Positions 34,944 to 45,485 of a stretch of 64,000 nt of DNA are shown here, piece by piece. The stretch is from the NCBI RefSeq assembly GCF_030700245.1, contig NZ_JAUYZI010000015.1, positions 57,372 to 121,371 of the forward strand, in the 5' to 3' direction. Under the pieces are notes generated by a model, which was not told where the DNA came from, did not search any database, and worked only from the letters and a program-made list of their open reading frames with translations. Source of the DNA: Methylobacterium amylolyticum. Its GTDB lineage: Bacteria; Pseudomonadota; Alphaproteobacteria; Rhizobiales; Beijerinckiaceae. Both the position numbers and the translations under genes were made by a program. Numbering within the stretch: position 1 is the stretch's first letter; the number at the start of each line of letters is the position of its first letter.

Positions 34944-36128
34944 ATGGCAGGCAGCGAGGACATCGTCATCGTCGGGGCCGCGCGCACCCCCGTGGGCTCG
35001 TTCGCGGGCGCCTTCGCCGCGGTGCCCGCCCACGACCTCGGCGCCACCGCGATCAAGGCGGCGCTGGAGCGGGCCAAGGTCTCGCCCGACGACGTGGACG
35101 AGGTGATCTTCGGCCAAGTGCTCACCGCCGGCGCCGGCCAGAACCCGGCCCGTCAGGCGGCGATCAAGGCCGGCATCCCCGAGAAGGCCACCGCCTGGGG
35201 CCTCAACCAGGTCTGCGGCTCGGGGCTCCGCACCGTCGCGGTCGGCATGCAGCAGATCCAGAACGGCGACGCCAAGGTGATCGTGGCCGGCGGCCAGGAA
35301 TCGATGTCGCTGTCGCCGCACTGCCAGTACCTGCGCGGCGGCCAGAAGATGGGCGACATCAAGCTCATCGACACGATGATCAAGGACGGGCTCTGGGACG
35401 CCTTCAACGGCTACCACATGGGCACCACCGCCGAGAACGTCGCCCAGGCCTTCCAGCTCACCCGCGAGCAGCAGGACCAGTTCGCCACCCGCTCGCAGAA
35501 CAAGGCCGAGGCCGCCCGCAAGGAGGGCCGGTTCAAGGAGGAGATCTGCGCGGTGACCGTGCCCGGCCGCAAGGGCGACACGGTGGTCGACACCGACGAG
35601 TACATCCGCGACGGCGCCACCGTCGAGGCGATGGGCAAGCTCAAGCCCGCCTTCTCGAAGGAGGGCACGGTGACGGCCGCCAACGCGTCGGGCCTCAACG
35701 ACGGCGCCGCGGCGATCGTGCTGATGTCGGCCTCCGAGGCCGAGCGCCGCGGCCTCACCCCGCTCGCCAAGATCAAGTCCTGGGCGACCGCGGGCGTCGA
35801 TCCGAAGATCATGGGCACCGGCCCGATCCCGGCCTCGCGCAAGGCCCTGGAGAAGGCCGGCTGGAAGCCGTCCGACCTCGACCTCGTCGAGGCCAACGAG
35901 GCCTTCGCCGCCCAGGCGCTCGCCGTGAACAAGGACATGGGCTGGGACGACGCCAAGGTGAACGTCAACGGCGGCGCCATCGCCATCGGCCACCCGATCG
36001 GTGCGTCCGGCGCCCGGGTCCTCGTCACCCTGCTGCACGAGATGAAGCGCCGCGACGCCAAGAAGGGCCTCGCCACGCTGTGCATCGGCGGCGGCATGGG
36101 CGTCGCCATGTGCCTCGAGCGGCCCTGA
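34944..36128 (+). CDS. phaA: Acetyl-CoA C-acetyltransferase
   Basis: 394 residues, biosynthetic thiolase of normal length with GAGAGGAG upstream. The acylated cysteine is in [11 protein letters not shown], the catalytic His in [14 protein letters not shown] and the second Cys in [10 protein letters not shown]. It condenses two acetyl-CoA to acetoacetyl-CoA for PHB and, in ethylmalonyl-CoA-pathway methylotrophs, for glyoxylate regeneration. Followed by phaB after 157 bp that include a hairpin; divergent from phaR. Confidence 0.96.
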   Translation: MAGSEDIVIVGAARTPVGSFAGAFAAVPAHDLGATAIKAALERAKVSPDDVDEVIFGQVLTAGAGQNPARQAAIKAGIPEKATAWGLNQVCGSGLRTVAVGMQQIQNGDAKVIVAGGQESMSLSPHCQYLRGGQKMGDIKLIDTMIKDGLWDAFNGYHMGTTAENVAQAFQLTREQQDQFATRSQNKAEAARKEGRFKEEICAVTVPGRKGDTVVDTDEYIRDGATVEAMGKLKPAFSKEGTVTAANASGLNDGAAAIVLMSASEAERRGLTPLAKIKSWATAGVDPKIMGTGPIPASRKALEKAGWKPSDLDLVEANEAFAAQALAVNKDMGWDDAKVNVNGGAIAIGHPIGASGARVLVTLLHEMKRRDAKKGLATLCIGGGMGVAMCLERP

Positions 36129-36149
36129 GGTCGGCGCGGCCGGAACGAT

Positions 36150-36172
36150 CCGGGCGTGATCGCCACGCCCGG
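36150..36172 (+). terminator. Hairpin between phaA and phaB
   Basis: CCGGGCGTG and CACGCCCGG form a 9-bp perfect stem with a 5-base loop, 21 bp after the phaA stop. It lacks a T-run. It may attenuate or mark processing between the two genes and so set their relative expression. Confidence 0.5.
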
Positions 36173-36285
36173 CAGATCGGACAAGAAGCGCAGACCACCG
36201 GTGGAGCGGGCGCGCGGCGCGCGTCCCGCCTCCCCGGATCGGTTCTCAGAACGACCGTAGACGGTCATCATCGGGAGGAAACGAC

Positions 36286-37011
36286 ATGGCGCGTGTGGCA
36301 CTGGTCACGGGTGGGTCCCGCGGTATCGGCGAAGCGATCTCGAAGGCGTTGAAAGAGGCCGGCTACACGGTGGCGGCGAGTTACGCGGGCAACGACGCGG
36401 CCGCGGCCAAGTTCACCGAGGAGACCGGGATCAAGACCTACAAGTGGGACGTCAGCGACTACGACGCCTGCGCGGCGGGCATCCAGAAGGTCGAGAGCGA
36501 GGTCGGCCCGATCGATATCCTGGTGAACAATGCCGGCATCACCAAGGACGGCATGTTCCACAAGATGACCAAGGAACAGTGGTACGCGGTCATCAACACC
36601 AACCTGAACTCGCTGTTCAACATGACGCGGCCGGTGTGGGAAGGCATGCGCGCACGCAAGTTCGGCCGCGTGATCTGCATCTCGTCGATCAACGGCCAGA
36701 AGGGCCAGATGGGCCAGGTGAACTACTCGTCGGCGAAGGCCGGCGACCTCGGCTTCGTCAAGGCGCTGGCGCAGGAGGGCGCGCGCGCCGGCATCACGGT
36801 GAACGCGATCTGCCCCGGCTACATCGCGACCGAGATGGTGAAGGCGATCGACCCGGCGGTGGTCGAGAAGTCGATCCTGCCGCACATCCCGGTCGGGCGC
36901 CTCGGCGAGCCGGAGGAGATCGCGCGCGGCGTGGTATTCCTGGCGAGCGAGGAGGCCGGCTTCATCACGGGCTCGACGCTGACCATCAACGGCGGACAAT
37001 TCGTGGTCTGA
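36286..37011 (+). CDS. phaB: Acetoacetyl-CoA reductase
   Basis: 241 residues, SDR of normal length. GGSRGIGEAI is the cofactor loop, NNAGITKDGMF the NNAG motif with the PhaB-specific continuation, and SSINGQKGQMGQVNYSSAK carries the catalytic Ser, Tyr and Lys. It reduces acetoacetyl-CoA to (R)-3-hydroxybutyryl-CoA with NADPH. GGGAGGAA precedes ATG. A strong hairpin follows the stop. PhaC is not in the window. Confidence 0.96.
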   Translation: MARVALVTGGSRGIGEAISKALKEAGYTVAASYAGNDAAAAKFTEETGIKTYKWDVSDYDACAAGIQKVESEVGPIDILVNNAGITKDGMFHKMTKEQWYAVINTNLNSLFNMTRPVWEGMRARKFGRVICISSINGQKGQMGQVNYSSAKAGDLGFVKALAQEGARAGITVNAICPGYIATEMVKAIDPAVVEKSILPHIPVGRLGEPEEIARGVVFLASEEAGFITGSTLTINGGQFVV

Positions 37012-37054
37012 GGGTGCGTCCCCCGAGGAGCCGCGGCTCTTCGGCGTTTTCGTC

Positions 37055-37089
37055 CGGGGCCCGGAGGCGCGCGCCGCCTCCGGGCCCCG
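37055..37089. terminator. Strong hairpin after phaB
   Basis: CGGGGCCCGGAGGCG and its perfect 15-base complement form a stem around a 5-base loop, 44 bp after the phaB stop. It is GC-only with no T-tract but is the strongest simple hairpin near these genes and probably ends the pha transcript. Confidence 0.65.
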
Positions 37090-37200
37090 TCGCGTCTCAT
37101 CTCAGGATGGGTTCGCGACCGGTGCCGCACTGGGTCGCGTCGCTCCGCTCGCGATGACGGCGCGGGCGCGGCCAGCCGAGCGAGTCAGCCGGGAACGATC

Positions 37201-38430
37201 TCAGTCCGCCCCCACGCAGTTCGCGTAGAAGGTCGCGGTGGCCGGCCAGTCGGAGAACACCCCGAGCACGCCGACCTCCCGGTGCAGCACGTCGAGCAGC
37301 CGCAGCGCGTCGCCGTCGCCGGTCACGACCGGCTTGATCGACTGGTAGTAGTAGCCGCCCCCGCCCTTCAGCGGGCCCGAGCGCTCCAGCGACCACGCGA
37401 TCAACTGGAGCCCGGCCTTCTTCGCCTCGCGGGCGTAGGTCGAGGGCTCGATCGTGCCGTCCGGGCCGGGGCGGACCAGCATCCACAGGGGCGGCGCCAG
37501 GATCCGCACCCCCATCCCCGCGAGTTCGGCCATGCCGGGCTTCCACGTCTCCGGCTTCTCGGGGTCGAACCGGCCCGCCTCGCGCTCGTCCCGGTCGTCG
37601 AGGAACACCGCCTGCCGGCCGAACTCCGGGTCCTTCGCGAGCCAGTACTGCACGTCCCGGAGCTGGAAGCTCTGCGGAAACACGTCGGCGGCGGGGATGC
37701 CGGCGGCCTTGTAGTCGTCGATCAGCGCCTGCGCGTACTGATCCTGCGTGTAGCTGCCCTCGAATGGCATCGGCACCTGCGGGACCTTCAGCTCCGGGGT
37801 GAACTTGCGGCCGAGCGACTTCACCAGCGCGATGTACTCGCGGTGGGACATCAGCGTCCCGGTGGTCGCGTAGAGGTCGGTGCGCCAGCGCGGCGTCGCG
37901 TTCATGTAGGCCGCGAGCGTCGTGGCGTCGGGGTCGGCGGCGTCCATCTTGCCGTTGAGCGTCTTGAACTCGGCGAGCGTCAGGTCGCTGGTGCAGCACT
38001 TGGCCGAGGCCTTGCGGCCGGTGGCGGGATCGGCCGGCTCGAAGCCCTTGGTGCACTTCGCGGCCAAGTCCGGGCGGGCGAGGATGTCGGTGGTGGTGTG
38101 CAGGTCGCACTGGCTGTGGCGGCAGACGAGCTGCCGGTCGCGGGTGAAGGCCACGTCGCACTCGATGATCCCGGCCCCCATCCGGTAGGCCGCCATCACC
38201 CCCTCGCGGGTGTGCTCGGGAAATTGCAGCGGCGCGCCGCGGTGCGAGATCGAGAAGCGGCGCGGGCTGTAGCTCCGGTCGACCCCGCAGGCGGAGAGCC
38301 GGTCCTTCAGCGGCCCGGGCTTCAAGCTGTCCACGAGGTAGAACGGCCGCGGCCCGAGCTGCGCCTGCTCCGCCGCCGAGCCGGCGGAGGCGGCCAGCAC
38401 GAGGGCCAGCGTCGCGACGAGGGTGCGCAT
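37201..38430 (-). CDS. Secreted glycerophosphodiester phosphodiesterase
   Basis: 409 residues with a signal peptide ([20 protein letters not shown]). The GDPD barrel motifs are [17 protein letters not shown] (first catalytic His and the metal Glu), [10 protein letters not shown] and VCRHSQCDL (second His). There is a long insertion typical of the larger periplasmic class, containing [12 protein letters not shown]. It hydrolyses glycerophosphodiesters to glycerol-3-phosphate and alcohol in the periplasm. Monocistronic by appearance; phaAB converge on it across a gap of 189 bp that includes the phaB hairpin and, near 37110-37165, a fragment resembling a palindromic repeat. Confidence 0.87.
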   Translation of the reverse strand: MRTLVATLALVLAASAGSAAEQAQLGPRPFYLVDSLKPGPLKDRLSACGVDRSYSPRRFSISHRGAPLQFPEHTREGVMAAYRMGAGIIECDVAFTRDRQLVCRHSQCDLHTTTDILARPDLAAKCTKGFEPADPATGRKASAKCCTSDLTLAEFKTLNGKMDAADPDATTLAAYMNATPRWRTDLYATTGTLMSHREYIALVKSLGRKFTPELKVPQVPMPFEGSYTQDQYAQALIDDYKAAGIPAADVFPQSFQLRDVQYWLAKDPEFGRQAVFLDDRDEREAGRFDPEKPETWKPGMAELAGMGVRILAPPLWMLVRPGPDGTIEPSTYAREAKKAGLQLIAWSLERSGPLKGGGGYYYQSIKPVVTGDGDALRLLDVLHREVGVLGVFSDWPATATFYANCVGAD

Positions 38431-38809
38431 GGGTCTGTCTCCGGCGATGCCGAGCGGCTACGCGCCCGCCGTGACGGCCGCATGAATCCCGGGGTCCCGC
38501 GCGCGGCGATGCCCCCGCACGGTAGCGCGCCCCCGTCACCGCGCCAGGGCCCCGGACCCGCGCATCGCCGGATCCGGCGACGGGCCGGGCCCGATCGTCA
38601 CCCGCGCCGCGGACCTCGGGGGCGGATCCTCCGCTCGTGCGGAAGCGCACAGATCCGTGCCTCCCGACGACAGTACATCATCACCCGAAAGCCGCAGCCG
38701 GCCAAGCACATCCGCCGGGCTCGAAGTCGTCGCCCCCGACGATCCCCCGACGCGACCGTATCGGCCGAGCGGCTGTCCGAAGGACATCGTTCGCGCGCAG
38801 GAGTTCATC
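38431..38809. other. Intergenic region without a gene
   Basis: 379 bp between the divergent phosphodiesterase and small secreted protein genes. I see no coding potential, repeat copy or clear promoter beyond a GCCGGATCCGGC palindrome near 38567-38578. Confidence 0.4.
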
Positions 38810-39034
38810 ATGAAGACCCGCCTCTTCGCCGCCGCCGTGATCGTCGCCGCCGCGAGCCCGGCGCTCGCCGCGGGCATCGATTCGCGCCGCAGCCCGTACC
38901 CGCCCTCCGCCTATCCGGGCTACGCCGGAGCCTCCGTCGGCGCGATGTCCGCGCCGCGCGTCCGGCCGGCGCAGGCCTACCGCTACTCGGGCCAGCGCGC
39001 CGGCGGTCCGGCGGGCGCCCTCCCGCGCCGCTGA
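38810..39034 (+). CDS. Small secreted protein
   Basis: 74 residues. A clear signal peptide (KTRLFAAAVIVAAASPALAA) leaves a mature peptide of about 53 residues rich in Pro, Tyr, Ser and Arg (YPPSAYPGYAGASVGAM). There are no cysteines. CAGGAG lies 8 bp upstream of the ATG. I do not recognise a family; short secreted Tyr/Pro-rich peptides are common in Methylobacterium envelopes. It is followed after 82 bp by another secreted protein, with which it may be co-expressed. Confidence 0.6.
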   Translation: MKTRLFAAAVIVAAASPALAAGIDSRRSPYPPSAYPGYAGASVGAMSAPRVRPAQAYRYSGQRAGGPAGALPRR

Positions 39035-39116
39035 CCACGCACGCTGAGCGCGGGGCTGACCGGCTCCGCGCCACGCCCTATACCGGCCCCCTCGGTTCGG
39101 GGCGGCGGAGCAGGAC

Positions 39117-40574
39117 GTGGGACGGAACCTTCGGCGGGCCGCGCTGGCCGCGCTCCTCGCGGCGCCGCTGCCCGCCGCCGCGCAGTGGCAGGGCCCCGAC
39201 GCCGCCCCCCTGTTCGTCAACGACGGCCAGCCCGCCAGCAAGCACAATTACAACTACGCGCCGAGCCTGATCGCCGAGGGCGACGTCGTCCACATCTGGT
39301 GGTGCGGCCGCGGGCCCGAGCCCACCGACACCGACGTGGTCTTCCACCGCACGCAGGATCGGCGGACCGGCGCCTTCGGCCCGGCCCGCGTCGTGCTGCG
39401 CTCGACGCCGGACACCTGGGACAAGACCTACGTGTGCGACCCCGGCGTGGTGAAGGGCCGGTTCACCAACCCCGCCGACGGCCACTCCTACACCCACGCG
39501 TTGTACTATTCCGGGGCAGACAACCTCCCGGGCCATCAGAACGCCGTCGGGCTCGCCTTCTCGAACGACGGCGTGACCTGGGTGAAGTACCCCGAGCCGG
39601 TCATCCGCCCGCAGAACACCGATCCGGGCAAGCGGGAGACCTACGGCGCCGGGCAGCCGGGCCTGTTCAACGCCGACGGCAAGGCGGGCCTGTTCGTGTT
39701 CACCACCGACACGACGACGCCCGAGCGGCCGGGGTTCGGCGAGATCTTCGTCCGCCACACCGCGGACGGCGTGCATTTCGACCCGCCGGTGCGGATGCCG
39801 AACGTCGCGAGCGACGGCGCGCTGCTCTTCCCCAACACCGACTTCGCCTACGATTTCCGCGCCGGGCAGGTCTACACCATGGCCGGGCTGCCCGGGCGCG
39901 GCTGCACCCCGCCGACCCACTGCAAGGACCCGGGCAAGAACCCGGACCGCGAGACCTACCGGATGGGCCTGTTCGCGATGCCGGTCGGCGCCCTGCTCGC
40001 CGGCACCGGCCGCTGGACGCCGCTCGGCCAGCTCAACACCGACGTGACCGGCTTCTACCTCAACCACAGCCCCGGCCTGCTGCGCGACGGGCACGGCAAC
40101 CTCACCTTCGACCTGCCGCGGGTCACCGTCTACTTCGCGGGCGGCGATCCCTATCCCGGCACGTGGAACATCGCCGCCGCGGTCCAGACCCAGGCGAGCC
40201 CGACGCTGCCCCTGCGCCGGGCGCTGCGGCCCCGCGACGGCCAGCACTGGGTCAGCGCCGGCTACATCGCCCCGGACTTCGCCCCCGAGTCGGTGCTCGG
40301 CGCGGTGTGGCGGCTGCGGGAGCCCGGCACGGCGCCGCTCTATTCCTGCCAGGTCGGCACCGGCCCGCACTTCCTGTCGCGGGATCCGGCCTGCGAGGGC
40401 CAGATCGTGCTGGGCGAGACCGGGTACGTCTCCGAGGCGCCCCGCCCCGGCACCCGGCCGATCTACCGCTGCCTCGCCCCCGCCTCGGGCTCGCACTTCG
40501 TCTCGACCGACCCGGCCTGCGAGGGCCAGCGATCGGAGGGGCCGCTCGGCCACGTCCTGGCCGGAGCGCCGTGA
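39117..40574 (+). CDS. Secreted beta-propeller protein with C-terminal DUF5648-like repeats
   Basis: 485 residues from GTG. A signal peptide ([19 protein letters not shown]) is followed by about 350 residues with blade-like motifs: [51 protein letters not shown] and [12 protein letters not shown]. This is the five-bladed fold of glycoside hydrolase family 43-like or sugar-lyase-like proteins, though the catalytic acids cannot be named. Two C-terminal repeats, [24 protein letters not shown] and [20 protein letters not shown], have the DUF5648 pattern found in secreted proteins. The cysteines in CGRG, VCDPG and [10 protein letters not shown] suggest disulfides. It may bind or cleave an extracellular glycan. 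Confidence 0.68.
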   Translation: MGRNLRRAALAALLAAPLPAAAQWQGPDAAPLFVNDGQPASKHNYNYAPSLIAEGDVVHIWWCGRGPEPTDTDVVFHRTQDRRTGAFGPARVVLRSTPDTWDKTYVCDPGVVKGRFTNPADGHSYTHALYYSGADNLPGHQNAVGLAFSNDGVTWVKYPEPVIRPQNTDPGKRETYGAGQPGLFNADGKAGLFVFTTDTTTPERPGFGEIFVRHTADGVHFDPPVRMPNVASDGALLFPNTDFAYDFRAGQVYTMAGLPGRGCTPPTHCKDPGKNPDRETYRMGLFAMPVGALLAGTGRWTPLGQLNTDVTGFYLNHSPGLLRDGHGNLTFDLPRVTVYFAGGDPYPGTWNIAAAVQTQASPTLPLRRALRPRDGQHWVSAGYIAPDFAPESVLGAVWRLREPGTAPLYSCQVGTGPHFLSRDPACEGQIVLGETGYVSEAPRPGTRPIYRCLAPASGSHFVSTDPACEGQRSEGPLGHVLAGAP

Positions 40575-40651
40575 GCGCCGCGGCCGGGGCTGGAACTCCG
40601 GCGGCCTTGCGCGCACAAGGCGGCCCGCAGACCCCCGAAGGATCGAGCCGG

Positions 40652-41659
<1,008 letters not shown>

Positions 41660-41822
41660 GGGGGCACGCGTGCCCGGTGACCCGCCGGGGGAACGGAAAA
41701 CGCTCGACCACGCGAGGAACTGGGCTCGACGCCTCACCGTCGGTCCGGATCCCCGGGGCATCGTCTCGAAAGCGGGCGTCTGAAGGAGGAAACCCTGCCA
41801 CGCCACCGTCGCCGTTCCACCG

Positions 41823-42392
41823 TCACGCCGCGCCTTCGATCATCCCGTCCCTGATGCGGCACTCGCCGCTCCGCAGCCGTTCCGCCAAGTGGCGCAGCAG
41901 CGCCTCCATGCCGGGCGCCAGGAGGGGTCGGTACGTCTCGTCGTGGTAGTAGGTGACGAGTTGTCCAAGCGTGCCCGCCTCGGCCGGGTCGAGATCGACG
42001 CACACATGGTCGCCCCCACCATTCTCCATGATCGGAAGCCACCCGCGCGACCACCAGACGGCGCGGATCCCGGGCGGCACGTCGATCGGGGCATGATCCT
42101 CGTCGTGGACGTTGACGCCGTCGGGGAACTCGTCGTTCAGGAACTCCGCATTGTCCACCACGTCCTGAAGCGGCACGAGCTGGAAGGAGCCCCAGAAGCC
42201 GGTGCGGTAGGGCGGCTGCCCGTCGGCCGACCGGTAGAGCCGCCGGATGGCGGGCGGGAAGGTCACGCCGAGGCGTTGCTCCGCCTCGTCGATCTGACGG
42301 TCGGACGCCGGCGGGTTGAAGGCGGGTGCGTTTTTGCCGTCATGGGCCTCGATCCAGGCGGCAATGGTACGGAAATCCTCGTCCAGCGTCAT
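41823..42392 (-). CDS. SMI1/KNR4-family protein
   Basis: 189 residues from ATG at 42392; an in-frame ATG at 42518 would add 42 residues but reads as non-coding. The SMI1/KNR4 (SUKH) pattern is present: DRQIDEAEQRLGVTFPPAIRRLYRSADGQ, then FQLVPLQDVV, PIMENGGGDHVCVDLDP. In bacteria the SUKH superfamily includes immunity proteins of contact-dependent toxin systems, but orphan copies are common and no toxin is adjacent. Cytoplasmic, no membrane segment. The next gene on the same strand begins 1.3 kb away. Role unknown. Confidence 0.8.
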   Translation of the reverse strand: MTLDEDFRTIAAWIEAHDGKNAPAFNPPASDRQIDEAEQRLGVTFPPAIRRLYRSADGQPPYRTGFWGSFQLVPLQDVVDNAEFLNDEFPDGVNVHDEDHAPIDVPPGIRAVWWSRGWLPIMENGGGDHVCVDLDPAEAGTLGQLVTYYHDETYRPLLAPGMEALLRHLAERLRSGECRIRDGMIEGAA

Positions 42393-42569
42393 GGCAGGTG
42401 TTCCGGCAAAGTGTTCGGTCACCGTTCGCGGACCCTGGCCCAACGTCCACAACGAGCCGAAAGACGTGAAGTCCGCTCCTGTCGCTCGAAGGAGAATGGC
42501 TGCCTGTCCGGTTTCCACCCGATCCGGCCGTTCGCACGCTCAAGCTAGCTGGCTTCGACGCCGCTCCCG

Positions 42570-43886
42570 TCACACACGCTCGACCCGCTTCACCCGCAGC
42601 GCGGCGCAGAGCAGGGCGGCGATGATCGGCCCCGCCGCCAGCGTCAGCAGGGCCGGGGTGAAGCTCTGGGCGGTGTCCCGGATCCAGCCCACGAGGTAGG
42701 GCCCGACGAAGCCGCCGATCTGCGCGAAGCCGTTGATGGCGGCGAGCCCGCCGGCCGCCGCCGCACCGGTCAGGAACTGGGTCGGCAGCGACCAGAACAC
42801 GCCGAGCACCGACCAGACGCCGAAGGCCGCCGCGCTGAGCAGCAGCAGGCCGGTCAGCGGCGTCGGCGCCAGCGCGCTCGCGGCCAGGAACACCCCGCCG
42901 AGGAAGGCCGCGCCGGCCGTGTGCCACTTGCGCTCGCCGGTGCGGTCGGAGCTGCGCGCGACCACGACGAGGCCGATGGCCGCGAACACGAACGGGATCG
43001 CGGTGACGAGGCCGGTCTGGAAATCGGTCAGGCCGCCGATCGCGCGCACGATCTGCGGCAGCCACAGCACCACGCCGTACACCGCCATGGCGTTGAACAT
43101 GTAGATCAGCGTCAGCAGCCACACGCGCCCGTCGCGGAACATCGTCCGGATGTCGTGCGCGCCGACCGCCTCCACCTGCCGGTTCTCCCGGTCGAGTTCG
43201 GCGATCAGCCACGCGCGCTCCTCCCCGTCGAGCCAGCGGCCGTCCTGAGGCCGGTCCACGAGGTAGAAGAACGTCACCACCCCGAGGATCACGGCCGGGA
43301 GCCCTTCGAGGATGAACAGCCACTGCCACGCCACGAGGCCGAACCAGGTCGGGTTGCTCGCCAGGATCCAGCCCGAGATCGGCGCGCCGATCACGGTGGA
43401 CAGCACGGTCGCGGTCATGAAGCCGGCCGTGGCCTTGGCGCGGTCGCGGGCCGGGAACCAGTAGGTCAGGTAGAGCAGGATGCCCGGGACGAAGCCCGCC
43501 TCGGCGAGCCCGAGCAGGAAGCGCAGGATGTAGAAGCTGATCTCGCCTTGGACGAAGGCCATGCCGCAGGAGATCAGGCCCCAGGTGACCATGATCCGGG
43601 CGATCCAGATCCGCGGCCCGACCCGGTGCATGATCATGTTGCTCGGGATCTCGAAGGCGATGTAGCCGAGGAAGAAGATCCCCGCGCCGAACCCGTAGGC
43701 GGTGGCCGACAGGCCGAGATCCTTGTTCATGTGGATCGCGGCGAAGCCGACGTTCACCCGGTCGAGATAGTTGATGATGAACAGGACGAAGACGTAGAAT
43801 ACGATCCGCCAGCGCAGCTTGCCGAGCACCCGCCTGCGGATCGCGTCGGTGTCCGCGATCGTGCGGTCGGCAGTCCCTGAGAGCAT
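42570..43886 (-). CDS. MFS transporter, ACS/tartrate-type
   Basis: 438 residues from ATG at 43886. Twelve TM segments; TM1 has INYLDRVNVGFAAIHMNKD, the ACS signature, followed by AFEIPSNMIMHRVGPRIWIA, the TM4 LGLAEAGFVPGILLYLTYWFP and the RDRAKATAGF loop. This pattern belongs to tartrate, glucarate and phthalate symporters. No catabolic enzyme is next to it; the adjacent genes are a SUKH protein and an esterase. The upstream 170 bp contain an A/T-rich stretch (ACTTTTTTGGTTGT at 43907-43920) that is a probable promoter region. Confidence 0.87.
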   Translation of the reverse strand: MLSGTADRTIADTDAIRRRVLGKLRWRIVFYVFVLFIINYLDRVNVGFAAIHMNKDLGLSATAYGFGAGIFFLGYIAFEIPSNMIMHRVGPRIWIARIMVTWGLISCGMAFVQGEISFYILRFLLGLAEAGFVPGILLYLTYWFPARDRAKATAGFMTATVLSTVIGAPISGWILASNPTWFGLVAWQWLFILEGLPAVILGVVTFFYLVDRPQDGRWLDGEERAWLIAELDRENRQVEAVGAHDIRTMFRDGRVWLLTLIYMFNAMAVYGVVLWLPQIVRAIGGLTDFQTGLVTAIPFVFAAIGLVVVARSSDRTGERKWHTAGAAFLGGVFLAASALAPTPLTGLLLLSAAAFGVWSVLGVFWSLPTQFLTGAAAAGGLAAINGFAQIGGFVGPYLVGWIRDTAQSFTPALLTLAAGPIIAALLCAALRVKRVERV

Positions 43887-44058
43887 CGGCGTCGTCCCCG
43901 TCGCAAACTTTTTTGGTTGTACGCGACTGTGTTTTCCAATCGAGACGGGCATCTCGACCGCATCGGCGCAGTGTTTCGCGTCGCGCGCCAGGCTACTGCA
44001 CCGCTGTCGCCGGGGATAGCCGCGGACGGCCGGATCCGCCGTCGGCGCGGCGCGCGCG

Positions 44059-45003
44059 TCACAGCCGCCGACGCAGCCACGCGCCGATCCGCTCGAACGC
44101 CGCGTCGGCGGCGCGGATCGCCCCCGAGATCTCGATGAAGCCGTGGATCATGCCGGGCACGTCGTGCCGCTCCACGGCCACGCCTGCGGCGGCGAGGCGG
44201 TCGGCGTAGCGGTGGCCCTCGTCGTGCAGCACGTCGCGGTCGCCGACCACGAGCAGGGCCGGGGCGAGGCAAGCGGCGTCGGGGACGCGGATCGGCGAGG
44301 CGCGCCAGTCGTCCGGGATCGGCCGGTACAGCCGGGCGAAGTGCTCGACCAGCGCCCAGGTCAGCGGCAGCACCCCGGCGTTGCGCGCCCGGGACGGGTA
44401 GCCCGGCGCGTCGAGGCGGTTGTCGGTGCTCGGGTAGATCAGCACCTGCCCCCGCAGCGCGAGGCCGGCGTCGCGGGCGGCGATCGCCGCCACGGCGGCG
44501 AGGTTGCCGCCGGCGCTGTCGCCCGCGACCGCGAGCCGGTCCGGGTCGATCCCGAACGCGGCGGCGCGCTCGGCGACCTCGCCGAGCGCGGCCACGGCGT
44601 CCTCGACCGCGGCGGGGAACGGGTGCTCGGGGGCGAGGCGGTAGTCGACGGCGACCACGACGCAGCCCGCGGCCGCCGCGATCCGGCGGCAGACCTTGTC
44701 GTGCGAGGCGAGGTCGCCGACCGTCCAGCCGCCGCCGTGGCAGAAGAGCGTCGCCGGGGCCGGCCCGGGCGCCAGCCCGTGCGGGCGGTAGACGCGCAGC
44801 GGCACCGGTCCCGCCGGACCGTGTGCGGCCGCCGCCTCGACCGAGGCCATCGGGAGGCTGTCGCCGCCGAAGTAGCGGCTCTGGCGCCGGTACATCTCCC
44901 GGGCGACCGGGAGCGGCAGGGTGTCGAAGGGCGGCGCGCCGCGCTCGCGCATCCGCCGCACGAAGGCGTCGGCGTCCGGGTCGAGATGCGGGGCGTCGTC
45001 CAT
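44059..45003 (-). CDS. Alpha/beta hydrolase, HSL-family esterase
   Basis: 314 residues. The oxyanion-hole motif FCHGGGWTVGD and the nucleophile elbow VAGDSAGGNLAAV are those of the hormone-sensitive-lipase (bacterial family IV) esterases; the acid is probably Asp in VVGDRDVLHDEG and the base His in VPGMIHGF. It hydrolyses short acyl esters in the cytoplasm. It lies downstream of the MFS gene on the same strand order reversed (the esterase is transcribed toward it, 172 bp apart), so the two could be coexpressed and handle an imported ester, but this is only suggestive. Confidence 0.88.
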   Translation of the reverse strand: MDDAPHLDPDADAFVRRMRERGAPPFDTLPLPVAREMYRRQSRYFGGDSLPMASVEAAAAHGPAGPVPLRVYRPHGLAPGPAPATLFCHGGGWTVGDLASHDKVCRRIAAAAGCVVVAVDYRLAPEHPFPAAVEDAVAALGEVAERAAAFGIDPDRLAVAGDSAGGNLAAVAAIAARDAGLALRGQVLIYPSTDNRLDAPGYPSRARNAGVLPLTWALVEHFARLYRPIPDDWRASPIRVPDAACLAPALLVVGDRDVLHDEGHRYADRLAAAGVAVERHDVPGMIHGFIEISGAIRAADAAFERIGAWLRRRL

Positions 45004-45485
45004 CGTCCCGGGGGTAGAGCGCTCCGCGCCGCGGGGGAAGCCGGTCCGGCGAATGCGCGCGCATCGACGCGGGATGTCGGAGCCGTCCCGAACCGCGACG
45101 CACGGACCACGTCAGGATCGAGCCCGGCTCCGGACGGCCCGCACGCAATCGGCGAGGCTCGGCATGGTCCGGGGCGCCGTGCAGGGGTCGGGCACGGGGG
45201 TCGGGCCGGTCTTCCGCACCGCGGTTCCGGCCGCACCCGCCCCGGAATCGTGCGCGGGCATGATCCAGGTGAATGCACGGCGCGCGGGTCTCTGCGAGTG
45301 TCCGGCCGCCGTGACGAGGTCTTCGTCCCGGCAACGCCCTCGCCGGCTCTTGTGCCCCCCGATCGGCCGGCGGGGGCACGCCGCCTTGGCCGTCCGCGGC
45401 ACCGGCGACCTGACGCCCCTTGCGGGCCACTCGCCGCCAGTCCCGCGGGCGCGCCCGCCGGGGCGGACCCTGCGCTTCCGGGATC
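45004..45485. other. Intergenic region, no confident gene
   Basis: 482 bp. A 49-residue minus-strand frame (45112-45261, ATG start, beginning MPAHDSGAGAAGTAVRK) is the only candidate, with no RBS or known family. No family A or B repeat copy and no clear hairpin was found. The content is otherwise undistinguished high-GC sequence. Confidence 0.35.

Noticed and set aside
37110..37165. A further full palindromic repeat near the end of phaB
   Set aside because: Only one arm (GGGTCGCGTCGCTCCGCTCGCGATGACG region) is visible. It may be a fragment, but I could not find its partner arm.
45112..45261. Small 49-residue minus-strand gene
   Set aside because: No ribosome binding site, family or conserved context; could be chance in high-GC DNA. 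Mentioned only in the gap entry.
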